Shown: positions 1 through 6,590 of the stretch, piece by piece | Layout: every line of letters begins with the position of its first letter | Position numbering within the stretch: position 1 is the stretch's first letter | NCBI GenBank assembly: GCA_030829765.1 | Contig: JAUROO010000038.1 | Location: 1 to 12,522, forward strand | Direction: 5' to 3' | Source of the DNA: Miltoncostaeales bacterium | GTDB lineage: Bacteria > Actinomycetota > Thermoleophilia > Miltoncostaeales > Miltoncostaeaceae | Length of the DNA stretch: 12,522 bases | Position numbers and translations under genes: made by a program | The notes under the pieces: generated by a model | Told to the model about the DNA's origin: nothing | Seen by the model: only the letters and a program-made list of their open reading frames with translations | Databases searched by the model: none

Positions 1-221
1 CGTGCGTGGCCCTGCTGCGACTTCACCACCTTCCGCAGGCGGATGGTGCTGATGCGGGGCGGCCCGGTGTACGCGGGACGCGTGGTTGTCGGCGTGGTGG
101 ACCCCGCGGCGGGATCCGTGCCACTTGTCGTGGTCTCCGGTGCCGGCTGCGCAACCGCCCATGTCGGAATGGCGAGCGCAGCGAACGACAGGGGGACCGC
201 CAGCAAGGCTGATCGGCGCAT
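1..221 (-). CDS. Secreted protein of unknown function, N-terminal part (runs off the left edge)
   Basis: An open minus-strand frame starts at 221 and continues past base 1 without a stop, giving 73 visible residues. It opens with a classic Sec signal peptide: MRR, then a hydrophobic stretch (ALLAVPLSFAALAIP), then a likely cleavage site after AVA near residues 22-24 (AVA|Q). A linker rich in Thr, Pro, Ser and Gly follows to about residue 55. Then begins a basic segment (ISTIRLRKVV) that could be the first strand of a beta-sandwich-type repeat. No cysteine is visible, so it is probably exported rather than lipidated. The start at 221 is preferred over the in-frame ATG at 233 because a TATGTT hexamer ends 7 nt before it and overlaps the other ATG. 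It diverges from the phosphorylase-like gene. Export is well supported; function cannot be judged from this fragment. Confidence 0.72.
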   Translation of the reverse strand, partial: MRRSALLAVPLSFAALAIPTWAVAQPAPETTTSGTDPAAGSTTPTTTRPAYTGPPRISTIRLRKVVKSQQGHA

Positions 222-258
222 GGGGATGAACATACCAGCCGTCGGTAAAGTCGCCGCA
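222..258. promoter_or_regulatory. Divergent promoter pair, both predicted leaderless
   Basis: The 37-bp gap between two divergent start codons holds one -10-like hexamer for each direction. TAAAGT (246-251) lies 7 nt before the ATG at 259 on the plus strand. TATGTT (234-229), preceded by TGG as in an extended -10, lies 7 nt before the ATG at 221 on the minus strand. No convincing -35 box and no Shine-Dalgarno is visible on either side. Both transcripts are inferred to start at or next to the start codon. Confidence 0.5.
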
Positions 259-1512
259 ATGCATGTTCCACTGCCCACCCTCGAAGTCCTGGAGCGCACG
301 AGGAAGGGCGAATTCGTCGATCCCGCGGACATTGCCGCCCTCATCGGCGCATGGGCGAGCGGCGCGGCCTCCGATGCCCAGATGTCTGCCTGGTGCGCCA
401 CCGCAGGCATCCGTGGGGTGCCCTATGAGGCCTCGCTGGCGGTGGTGCAGGCCCTGCTCGGCAGCGGGGACCGGCTGGAGCTCGGCAGCCTGGGCGCCAC
501 CGCCGACATCCGCACCACGGGCGGGGTGGGCGACTCCGCGCTCGTCATCGCCGCGTCGTGCATCACGGCGGCCGCTGGGGTGATCGTGGCATCCACCGGA
601 GCGCGTTCCATCGCGCACGTCGGCGGCGTGCTCGACGCAGTGGGGGCGATCCCGGGCATGCGCGCGGGCATGCCCGTGGCCGAGTGGGTCACGCAGGCGC
701 GCGACGCCGGCCTGGTGATCGCCGAGCCCGGCGATCGGCTGGTGCCGGCCGAACGCAGGCTGGCGATGCTGCGTGATGCCACCGCCACCGCCGAGGGCGA
801 TGTGGTCGTGGGCGTCGCCGCGGCCGCCCGTGCGATCAGCGGCGGCGCGGGGGTCGTGGCCCTGGAGGTGCCGGGCGGCGAGGGCGGTCTCCTCCCCGAC
901 GCCGGGAGCGCGCGTGCCGCAGGCGACCTGATGCGACGCCTGGGCGGGGAATGGCACCGGCAGGTGGTGGTGAGCCCGTCCGTCCGGCGCGCACCCATCG
1001 CCGGTGTCGCCGGTCATGCACTTGAAGTGCGCAAGGCCCTCGCGGTGCTGCGTGGTGAGGGCGACCCGGATCTCGTGACTGCCGCGTGCAACCTCGCGCA
1101 TGGCGCCATCACGGCCGCGGGCGCCACGGCCGACCCCGGGAGCCTGTTGCGCGAGGGCCGCGCGGCGGAGTGCGCCGAGCGCTGGATCGGTGCGCAGGGC
1201 GGCGACCCCGCCGTGGTGGCGCATGCGGAACTGATCCCCACCGCGGGGATCGTGCAGCCGGTGCCGGCACCGGACGGGGGCGAGGTGGCGGCGGTCCATG
1301 CCGGCGTGGTGGGGGCCGCGGCACGGTGGCTGGGGGCGGGAAGACTCGACCCCGGACAGGTCATCGACCCCGTGGCGGGCGTCGAGGTGGTCGTGCGCCC
1401 CGGCGACCGCATCGCACCGGGAGACACCGTCGCGCTGGTCCATGCCTCGGACCAATGGCTCGCGGACCGGGCGGTGACCATGCTGGCCGATGCCGTGCGG
1501 ATCGGCGCCTGA
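259..1512 (+). CDS. Divergent thymidine/pyrimidine-nucleoside phosphorylase family protein (DeoA/Pdp-like), 417 aa
   Basis: The full family architecture is present: an N-terminal helical domain (about 1-65), a glycosyltransferase-3 alpha/beta domain with TGGVGD (87-92), HVGGVLD (120-126) and LRDATAT (171-177), and a C-terminal PYNP domain with the AARWLGAGR block. Family members split thymidine or uridine with phosphate into base plus sugar 1-phosphate. The active site is not the normal one. The usual KHS before TGG is IRT (84-86), so the general-acid His is Arg. The SGRG..HTGGT signature is TGAR..HVGGV. Arg172 matches the base-binding Arg, but the Ser and Lys of the SIMSKK segment align with Ala and Arg (about 187 and 191), and the KVGSGAF block is replaced. 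Catalysis on ordinary pyrimidine nucleosides is therefore doubtful. The start at 259 fits the family N-terminus and the TAAAGT hexamer; an upstream in-frame extension to 43 overlaps the divergent signal-peptide gene. It heads an operon with mutM. Confidence 0.85.
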   Translation: MHVPLPTLEVLERTRKGEFVDPADIAALIGAWASGAASDAQMSAWCATAGIRGVPYEASLAVVQALLGSGDRLELGSLGATADIRTTGGVGDSALVIAASCITAAAGVIVASTGARSIAHVGGVLDAVGAIPGMRAGMPVAEWVTQARDAGLVIAEPGDRLVPAERRLAMLRDATATAEGDVVVGVAAAARAISGGAGVVALEVPGGEGGLLPDAGSARAAGDLMRRLGGEWHRQVVVSPSVRRAPIAGVAGHALEVRKALAVLRGEGDPDLVTAACNLAHGAITAAGATADPGSLLREGRAAECAERWIGAQGGDPAVVAHAELIPTAGIVQPVPAPDGGEVAAVHAGVVGAAARWLGAGRLDPGQVIDPVAGVEVVVRPGDRIAPGDTVALVHASDQWLADRAVTMLADAVRIGA

Positions 1513-2363
1513 TGCCGGAACTGCCCGAGGTCGAGACCATCCGCCGGCAACTGGACGACCGCCTTGCAGGGCGCACGATCGCCCGCGTGCAGGTGGATGA
1601 TCCGCTGCTGGTGGATCCGGAGCACCCCGGGGACTTCGCCCGTCGCCTTTCCGGGCGGTCGATCGCCCGGCTCGGGCGCACGGGCAAGTACCTGTTCGTG
1701 GAGTTCGACGGCGGCGAGGCCCTGGCGCTGCACCTGAGGATGACCGGGCAGCTCCTGTGGTCGGCCGGCCCCCCGGATGCGCCGGTGCCCTATGCACGTG
1801 CCGAGTTCGCCATGGATGACGGCTCGGTGGTCACCTTCGCCGATGCCCGCAGGTTCGGGCGCGCATGGCTGCTGCCCGCGGACCGCCGCGCACGCGACCG
1901 GGCGTGGGCCGGCCGGACGGGCGTCGACGCCATGTCACCCCGGTTCACCGCACGTGCGCTTGGCACATCGCTGGCCGGGCGCACGGCGGCGATCAAGGCC
2001 CTGTTGCTCGACCAGCGCATCGTCGCGGGCGTCGGCAACATCTACGCCGATGAATCCCTGTTCCGCGCGCGCATCCATCCGCTGCGCCCCGGCGGGGGAT
2101 TGGGCCCCGCCGAGGTGCGGCGCCTGCACCGGGCGGTACGCGATCGCCTGCGCATGGGCATCGCCGTGGGTGGCGCGTCGTTCGATCGCTACCGTGACGC
2201 GCATGGCGAGCGCGGCGGCATGCAGGACCTCTTCCTCGTGCACCGGCGGGAAGGTGAGCCCTGCCCGCGCTGCCGGGCGGTCATCTGCAAGGGGGTCGTG
2301 GCCCAGCGCGGCACCTACTGGTGCCCCCGGTGCCAGCCTGCCCCGGAGGGGTCCGCATGCTGA
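1512..2363 (+). CDS. mutM: Formamidopyrimidine-DNA glycosylase (Fpg), 283 aa
   Basis: A bifunctional base-excision repair enzyme that removes 8-oxoguanine and formamidopyrimidines and nicks the abasic site. The N-terminus is MPELPEVET, whose processed Pro is the Schiff-base nucleophile and whose next Glu is catalytic. Lys59 (TGKYL), Met77 in HLRMTG, Arg113 in DARRFG, and Asn176 in GVGNIYADE match the expected catalytic, void-filling and DNA-contact residues. The C-terminal zinc finger has Cys251, Cys254, Cys271 and Cys274, with Arg266 in the RGTYWCPRCQ hairpin. Length is normal for the family. Its ATG overlaps the preceding TGA by one base (TGATG) with no Shine-Dalgarno, so translation is probably coupled. 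The reading frame stays open further upstream but only across the phosphorylase-like gene, so the start at 1512 is firm. It overlaps the next gene by 7 nt. Confidence 0.97.
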   Translation: MPELPEVETIRRQLDDRLAGRTIARVQVDDPLLVDPEHPGDFARRLSGRSIARLGRTGKYLFVEFDGGEALALHLRMTGQLLWSAGPPDAPVPYARAEFAMDDGSVVTFADARRFGRAWLLPADRRARDRAWAGRTGVDAMSPRFTARALGTSLAGRTAAIKALLLDQRIVAGVGNIYADESLFRARIHPLRPGGGLGPAEVRRLHRAVRDRLRMGIAVGGASFDRYRDAHGERGGMQDLFLVHRREGEPCPRCRAVICKGVVAQRGTYWCPRCQPAPEGSAC

Positions 2364-3316
2364 CTGACGTGGATGGCATCCGCGTCGGCCACTGGACGGA
2401 TGCGGATGCGGGGACCGGGTGCACGGCCATCATCCTGCCGCCGGGCACATGCGGTGGTGTGGACGTGCGAGGTGGCGGCCCGGCATCGCGCGAGACCGAC
2501 CTGCTGCGCCCGGAGGCCACCGTGCCCATCGTCTCGGCCATCGTGCTGTCGGGTGGCAGCGCCTTCGGTCTGGACGCCGCATCCGGCGTGGTGGCCTGGT
2601 GCGAGGAACAGGGGCTGGGCGTGGACACCGGCATTGCGATCGTCCCCATCGTCGCCGCGGCGTCGCTATTCGACCTGGGCGTTACGGGGAACGCGCGCCG
2701 CCCGGGGGCGGCGGAGGGGCGCGCAGCGGCCGAGGCCGCGGCGGATGGCCCCCACGCCGTCGGCAGCGTGGGGGCGGGGACGGGCGCGACCGTGGGGAAG
2801 TGCCACGGACGCGATCACTGGTGCAAGGGCGGGATCGGCAGCGCCAGCGTGCGCCTGCCGTCGGGCGCGACCGTCGCGGCGCTGGTGGCTGTGAACGCCT
2901 TCGGGGATGTGCTCGACGAGAACGGCGAGGTGCTCGCAGGCGCGTGGGAGAGAGGCCGGGGGTTCGTGGATGCCCGCACCGAGCTGATGCACGCGGGCGC
3001 GCGCCATGCCCGGCTGCAGGACATGGGGAACACCACCCTGTGCGTGGTCGCCACCGACGCCCGCATCGCCAAGCCCGGCTGCTCACTCCTCGCGCGGCAG
3101 GCCCATGCCGGGCTCGCGCGGGCGATCGCCCCCTACGGCACCGCCCTCGATGGTGATATCGCGTTCGCCGTGGCGACGGGGCGCGTGGACGCCAACCCCA
3201 TCGTCGTCGGCAACGCCGCAGCGGAGGTCGCGGCAGAAGCGGCCCGCGATGCCGTACGGCGGGCCACTCCGGTGCGCGGCGTGCCGACCGCGGCTGACCT
3301 GCGGGGCGGCGCCTAG
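2357..3316 (+). CDS. P1 family (S58) autoprocessing aminopeptidase/amidohydrolase, 319 aa
   Basis: An Ntn-type hydrolase of the DmpA/BapA/NylC group; these mature by cutting their own chain to expose a Ser or Thr nucleophile. The N-terminus (TDVDGIRVGHWTD, then TGCTA), the SGGSAFGLDAASGV block (about 64-77) and the VNAFGDV block are characteristic. The likely processing site is N225|T226 in MGNTTLCVVATDA, by analogy with the Asn-Thr cut of NylC. This would give a chain of 225 residues and one of 94. The sequence cannot show whether peptides, beta-peptides or amide oligomers are cut. No signal peptide is visible, so it is cytoplasmic. The start at 2357 has a strong Shine-Dalgarno (GGAGGG, 2345-2350) 6 nt upstream and lies inside the end of mutM, so the two are co-translated. 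Its TAG stop overlaps that of the convergent glutaredoxin gene. Confidence 0.9.
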   Translation: MLTDVDGIRVGHWTDADAGTGCTAIILPPGTCGGVDVRGGGPASRETDLLRPEATVPIVSAIVLSGGSAFGLDAASGVVAWCEEQGLGVDTGIAIVPIVAAASLFDLGVTGNARRPGAAEGRAAAEAAADGPHAVGSVGAGTGATVGKCHGRDHWCKGGIGSASVRLPSGATVAALVAVNAFGDVLDENGEVLAGAWERGRGFVDARTELMHAGARHARLQDMGNTTLCVVATDARIAKPGCSLLARQAHAGLARAIAPYGTALDGDIAFAVATGRVDANPIVVGNAAAEVAAEAARDAVRRATPVRGVPTAADLRGGA

Positions 3317-3567
3317 GCCAGCAGCGCGTCCAGCTCGCCGGCCTGGTCCAGGGCGGAAAGCTGGTCCCATCCGCCGATGTTGTTCCCGTTGATGATGACC
3401 TGCGGGAAGGTGTAGCCGCCGGTCTCGGCCACCAGGCGCTCGCGGGCATGGTGGTCGGATCGCGAGATGAACACCTCCTCGTAGGGCACCCCGCGCTGGT
3501 CCAGGAATGCCTTGGCGCGCATGCAGAACGGGCACGCCTCGGTGGTGTAGACGGTGATGTCAGCCAT
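3313..3567 (-). CDS. Glutaredoxin (dithiol, CPFC), 84 aa
   Basis: A small thioredoxin-fold redox protein that reduces disulfides or mixed thiol disulfides in the cytoplasm. It begins MADITVYTTEACPFC, with the active-site Cys12-Pro-Phe-Cys15 at the end of the first strand. The cis-proline loop is TFPQVIING, followed by the glycine pair and IGGWDQL that contact the bound thiol in GrxC-type proteins. Length is typical. The start at 3567 is preferred over an in-frame ATG at 3627 because it places the first beta strand at the N-terminus and has a TACGCT hexamer 6 nt upstream. The longer start would run into recO. It diverges from recO and converges on the P1 peptidase gene, with overlapping stop codons. 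If the host makes mycothiol instead of glutathione, the cofactor thiol is uncertain; a mycoredoxin role is possible although those usually have other active-site spacing residues. Confidence 0.93.
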   Translation of the reverse strand: MADITVYTTEACPFCMRAKAFLDQRGVPYEEVFISRSDHHARERLVAETGGYTFPQVIINGNNIGGWDQLSALDQAGELDALLA

Positions 3568-3610
3568 GGCGCGAGCGTAGGCGATCCGGGCGCGGTGCGA
3601 CACTTGAGCG
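3568..3610. promoter_or_regulatory. Divergent promoter region, glutaredoxin and recO
   Basis: This is a 43-bp gap between two divergent starts. On the minus strand TACGCT (3579-3574) sits 6 nt before the glutaredoxin ATG, with a weak TGTCGC 17 nt further upstream. On the plus strand the best -10 candidate is GACACT (3599-3604), 6 nt before the recO GTG, which matches only weakly. No Shine-Dalgarno is visible for either gene, so both mRNAs may be leaderless. Confidence 0.4.
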
Positions 3611-4351
3611 GTGGCCATCATCGACACCGAGGCGATCGTCCTGCGCGGGGTTCGCTATGGGGAGTCCGACCTCATCCTCGCGCTGCTCACCCCGGGTATG
3701 GGGCGGGTGGCGGCCATCGCGAAGGGCGCGCGTAAGCCCACATCTCGGCAGGGGGGCCGGCTGCAGCCGGGGGTACGGCTGCGCGCGTCCCTGGCCGAGG
3801 GGCGCGGCGACCTGATGACCCTGCGCAGCACGCAGGTGGTGGATGCCTCCGCCGGGCTCTGGGTGGAGGGGTACCGCCTGCGTGCGGCGGGCTGCGTGCT
3901 GGAGGCCGCCCTGCGGGTGGTGCCCGAGCACGAGGATGCCGAGGCGGCGTTCAACCTGCTCACGCGCGCGCTGGCGCTGATCGCCGTGGCGCCCGCGCGG
4001 GACGACCCTCCACGCCTCGACCCGTACGTGCTGGGCACGCAGGCCAAGCTGCTGGCGTCCTCGGGCCTGGTGCCGCACCTCGCATCGTGCGCCTCCTGCG
4101 GTGCCCCGCCGCCGCTGGCCGGGTTCTCCCCGTCCGCGGGCGGAGCGGTATGCCCCGCATGCCTGGCCCGGCCCGGTGCCGAGCGCCTCGACCCGGCAGC
4201 CGCAGACGCCCTGGTGGCGCTGCTGGCCTGCCCGCTGGCCGAGGCACCGGCGGCCGTGCCGCCCGATGCCCCGGCCGGGGTGGAGCGGATGATCGCCCTG
4301 ATGCTGCGCGAGCACCTGGGTGTCACCCTGCGGTCGGGTACGCCGCTTTAG
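3611..4351 (+). CDS. recO: DNA repair protein RecO, 246 aa
   Basis: RecO acts with RecR and RecF in loading RecA onto SSB-coated gaps and also anneals single strands. The N-terminal OB-fold opens with the family signature TEAIVLRGVRYGESD (residues 6-20), followed by LLTPGMGRVAAIAKGARKP. A helical domain follows, then a zinc-binding CxxC...CxxC pair at Cys160, Cys163, Cys181 and Cys184, and a short C-terminal helix. Length is typical. The start is a GTG at 3611; it gives the expected N-terminus and no better upstream start exists in this frame. It ends TAG at 4351, one base from the stop of the convergent Lin0512-family gene. It appears to be transcribed alone from the short gap shared with the glutaredoxin gene. 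Confidence 0.95.
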   Translation: MAIIDTEAIVLRGVRYGESDLILALLTPGMGRVAAIAKGARKPTSRQGGRLQPGVRLRASLAEGRGDLMTLRSTQVVDASAGLWVEGYRLRAAGCVLEAALRVVPEHEDAEAAFNLLTRALALIAVAPARDDPPRLDPYVLGTQAKLLASSGLVPHLASCASCGAPPPLAGFSPSAGGAVCPACLARPGAERLDPAAADALVALLACPLAEAPAAVPPDAPAGVERMIALMLREHLGVTLRSGTPL

Positions 4352-4352
4352 A

Positions 4353-4712
4353 TCACCACCCCACCGACACCACCGCAACGGCGATGAGGATCACGCCCTC
4401 CGCCCCGTCGTCGCCGGTGAGGCCGTTGGGCTGGCAATGCCCGCCGGGGACCGCCTGAACGGCGACACGCCCATACGGGAAGCGCGCGGCCACCTGCGCC
4501 GTGTCCACGCGGTCGTGCCCGGGTACCGCGATGGTGGCCTCCACCCGCATGTTGGCGCGGTCGCCGCCGGGCAGCAGGTCGCGCATGCGCGGGAAGAGCA
4601 CGCGGCGGATGGTGTCGTCCACCGCGCGCAGGGCGGCCTTCGTCGGGTCGCCGCCGGTGAGATCAACCCCCATCCCGGTCTCGACGATGAGCGGGAAGAC
4701 CGACGTGCTCAT
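4353..4712 (-). CDS. Lin0512-family protein (conserved, function unknown), 119 aa
   Basis: The sequence matches what I know of the Lin0512 family: an N-terminal strand followed by ETGMGVDLTGGDPTKAALRAVDDTIRR (in pieces, residues 11-37), a central VEATIAVPGHDRVD, the FPYG box (RFPYGRVAVQAVPGG), and a C-terminal strand ending AVAVVSVGW. It looks like a compact soluble enzyme or ligand-binding protein. No signal peptide, membrane segment or metal-binding cluster is evident. Its ATG overlaps the thiY stop (ATGA), and it has a strong Shine-Dalgarno GGAGGGG at 4724-4718, 5 nt upstream. It is therefore the last gene of the TPP-riboswitch operon. That position suggests a part in salvage or handling of a thiamine precursor, but no reaction is known to me. 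It converges on recO with one base between the stops. Confidence 0.82.
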   Translation of the reverse strand: MSTSVFPLIVETGMGVDLTGGDPTKAALRAVDDTIRRVLFPRMRDLLPGGDRANMRVEATIAVPGHDRVDTAQVAARFPYGRVAVQAVPGGHCQPNGLTGDDGAEGVILIAVAVVSVGW

Positions 4713-5725
4713 CGGGACCCCTCCGGGAGCAGGGAGGCGTCGATCGCGGCCTCACCCGACACCTCGCCGGTCACCAGGCCGTTCTCGGTCATCCAGCGCG
4801 CCAGCGCATCCCACTGCCCGGCGTCCATCCGAAGCGGCGCGCTGCCATCGGGCACCAGCGCCGGCAGCGTGTCGCTGACCTGCGCCGGGAGGGGGGCGGT
4901 CGCGATGTCCGGGTTGGCCTCCTTCAGCGCGTCCACGGCTGCCCCCGCGTTTCCCACCGCGGCGTCCTGGCCTGCGGCGATGCCCGCGAGCGCGGCACGC
5001 AGGGCGCCGGGCTTCTCACGGATGGCGTCCTCCGATGCCACCAGCACGAGTTCGTCGTACTGCGGCACGCCGTAGTCGTCGAGCTTCATGATCGTCACGG
5101 GCACATCCTTCATCCGCAGGTCCGGGCCCTCGATGTTCCAGTAGGCGCCGATCACGGCATCAACCTTCCCCGCCGCCAGCGAGGGGGCCAGGCTGTAGCC
5201 CACCACCTTCGTGCGCACCGTCGCGGGGTCGCCCCCGTCGGCCTTCACCACGGTGTCCAGCAGGGCGCGGTCGCTCGGCACGCCCGCGATGCCCACGACC
5301 TTGCCCTCCAGGTCACGCGGGCGCTCGATGCCGCGGTCGGACCGCGCCATGATCGAGTTGAGCGGAACCTGCGCGATTGCGCCGACCGCCTTGACGGGCA
5401 CGCCCTTGCTGCGGGCGATCAGGAGCTCGGGCGCATAGGTGATTCCAAGGTCCTGCTTGCCGGCGGCGATGGCGGTGAGGGTGGTGGTGGGATCGCTGGG
5501 CACCGACGGCGTGATGTCCGCGCCGGCCTTCTCGTCAAGCCCCCCGGATGTCGCCATGTAGATGCCGGCGTGGTCCGCATTGGGGAACCAGTCAAGCACC
5601 AGCGACACCTCGGCCGGGGGCCCGGTGGGCGTAATGGCCGCGGAATCGTCGCCGCAGCCCACCAGTGCCACGGGCACCAGCATGATCGCGGTAGCCAAGG
5701 CCACCAGCTTCCGGGTCAGTTGCAC
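4709..5725 (-). CDS. thiY: ABC transporter substrate-binding lipoprotein, THI5/NMT1-like (thiamine pyrimidine precursor), 338 aa
   Basis: The signal peptide (QLTRK then a hydrophobic run) ends in a lipobox, VALVGC, with Cys24 as the lipidation site, so the protein should be anchored outside the membrane. The diagnostic THI5/NMT1-like motif LDWFPNADHAGIY (44-56) follows, then AGKQDLGITYAPELL and the two-lobed periplasmic-binding fold. The pyrimidine moiety of thiamine or its formylamino derivative is the expected ligand for ThiY-type proteins. The GTG at 5725 is chosen as start because GGAG (5735-5732) lies 6 nt upstream and the signal peptide begins there. The in-frame ATG at 5818 would add an Asp/Pro-rich stretch encoded inside the permease gene. 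The gene starts 31 nt after the permease stop. Its TGA overlaps the next ATG. Confidence 0.92.
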   Translation of the reverse strand: MQLTRKLVALATAIMLVPVALVGCGDDSAAITPTGPPAEVSLVLDWFPNADHAGIYMATSGGLDEKAGADITPSVPSDPTTTLTAIAAGKQDLGITYAPELLIARSKGVPVKAVGAIAQVPLNSIMARSDRGIERPRDLEGKVVGIAGVPSDRALLDTVVKADGGDPATVRTKVVGYSLAPSLAAGKVDAVIGAYWNIEGPDLRMKDVPVTIMKLDDYGVPQYDELVLVASEDAIREKPGALRAALAGIAAGQDAAVGNAGAAVDALKEANPDIATAPLPAQVSDTLPALVPDGSAPLRMDAGQWDALARWMTENGLVTGEVSGEAAIDASLLPEGSR

Positions 5726-5756
5726 GAAGGTCTCCAGTGGTCGGTGATGATCAGGG

Positions 5757-6590
5757 TCACGATCGGGATCGGGGTCGGGTGGATCGGCGCGTCCATGGAA
5801 GCGCCAGCCGCTCGGCAAGGGCCACGACTCCGAACAGGCCGAGGCCGATGAGGGCCAGCAGCACGACGGCCGCGAAGGTGAGGGGAGTCTCGAACTGTCC
5901 GGCGCTCAGTCGGGTGAGGGCGCCCAGGCCGCGGTCGGACGCCACCAGTTCGCCCACCACGGCCCCGGACACCACGAACACCGCGGCCATCCGGAGCCCG
6001 GTGAACAGGCGGGGGAGGGCCGCCGGCACCCGCACGTGCCTCCATGCCCAGCCGTCCGATGCCCCCAGGCCGCGGGCTGCACGGATGAGGTCGCGGTGGG
6101 TTCCGCCCAGTCCGTCCACCCCGGCGACGATCACGGGAAAGATGCTCATGAGCACCGCGAGCACCAGGATGGCCGCGAACGAGGGCAGCCACAGCACCAG
6201 CAGGGGCGCCAGGGCCACCAGCGGGATGACCTGGCTCACGATCACCCACGGATAGATGGCCAGACGGGACATGCGGCTGCGGGCGATCACGTATGCGAGT
6301 GCCGCCCCCGCGGCCGCGGTGATGAGCAGGGCGATCACGCTTATCAGCAGGGTCCACTGTGCGTGGAACCACAGGCGCTCGCGTGCATCCCAGCCCGCCT
6401 CCGCCACAGCTGCCGGCGACGGCAGCATCCACTCCCGGGGGGCGGCAACCCATATGGCCACCTGCCACGCCGCGATCGCCAGCAGGGGAAGGATGAGCAC
6501 CGGCAGGAGCCGACGCAGCCGACGTCGCGGCATGGTGCTGCCGCCGGGTGCCGTGGCGGAGACCGGCTGCCCGTGACCGGCCGTGCTCAT
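5757..6590 (-). CDS. thiX: ABC transporter permease, thiamine-precursor type (ThiX-like), 277 aa
   Basis: A membrane subunit of the binding-protein-dependent transport family. A basic N-terminus (PRRRLRRLL) leads into the first membrane segment (LPVLILPLLAIAAWQVAIW). Further hydrophobic segments follow, about six in total. The cytoplasmic EAA loop that docks on the ATPase reads DLIRAARGLGASDGWAWRHV, with the conserved Gly, and continues VPAALPRLFTGLR. Length fits the SsuC/ThiX type. The ATG at 6590 overlaps the ATPase stop (ATGA); a second ATG 19 codons in, at MPRRR, is possible but lacks the overlap. The C-terminus is an Arg/Ser/Pro-rich tail (RRSTRPRSRS) encoded by a locally repetitive GATCGGG-like stretch. 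Substrate assignment rests on the neighbouring thiY and the riboswitch, not on this sequence alone. Confidence 0.92.
   Translation of the reverse strand: MSTAGHGQPVSATAPGGSTMPRRRLRRLLPVLILPLLAIAAWQVAIWVAAPREWMLPSPAAVAEAGWDARERLWFHAQWTLLISVIALLITAAAGAALAYVIARSRMSRLAIYPWVIVSQVIPLVALAPLLVLWLPSFAAILVLAVLMSIFPVIVAGVDGLGGTHRDLIRAARGLGASDGWAWRHVRVPAALPRLFTGLRMAAVFVVSGAVVGELVASDRGLGALTRLSAGQFETPLTFAAVVLLALIGLGLFGVVALAERLALPWTRRSTRPRSRS

Noticed and set aside
1086..1511. N-terminal extension of MutM
   Set aside because: The frame is open, but the added residues are an Arg/Gly-rich shadow of the phosphorylase-like gene, and MutM needs Pro2 exposed at its N-terminus.
5736..5800. GATCGGG-like repeats as a regulatory or recombination element
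   Set aside because: The repeats are imperfect, mostly lie in the permease Arg/Ser-rich tail codons, and have no defined unit; simple low complexity is enough.
5726..5818. Upstream start for thiY adding 31 residues
   Set aside because: The added Asp/Pro/Arg-rich stretch would precede and disrupt the lipoprotein signal peptide. The GTG at 5725 has a proper Shine-Dalgarno.
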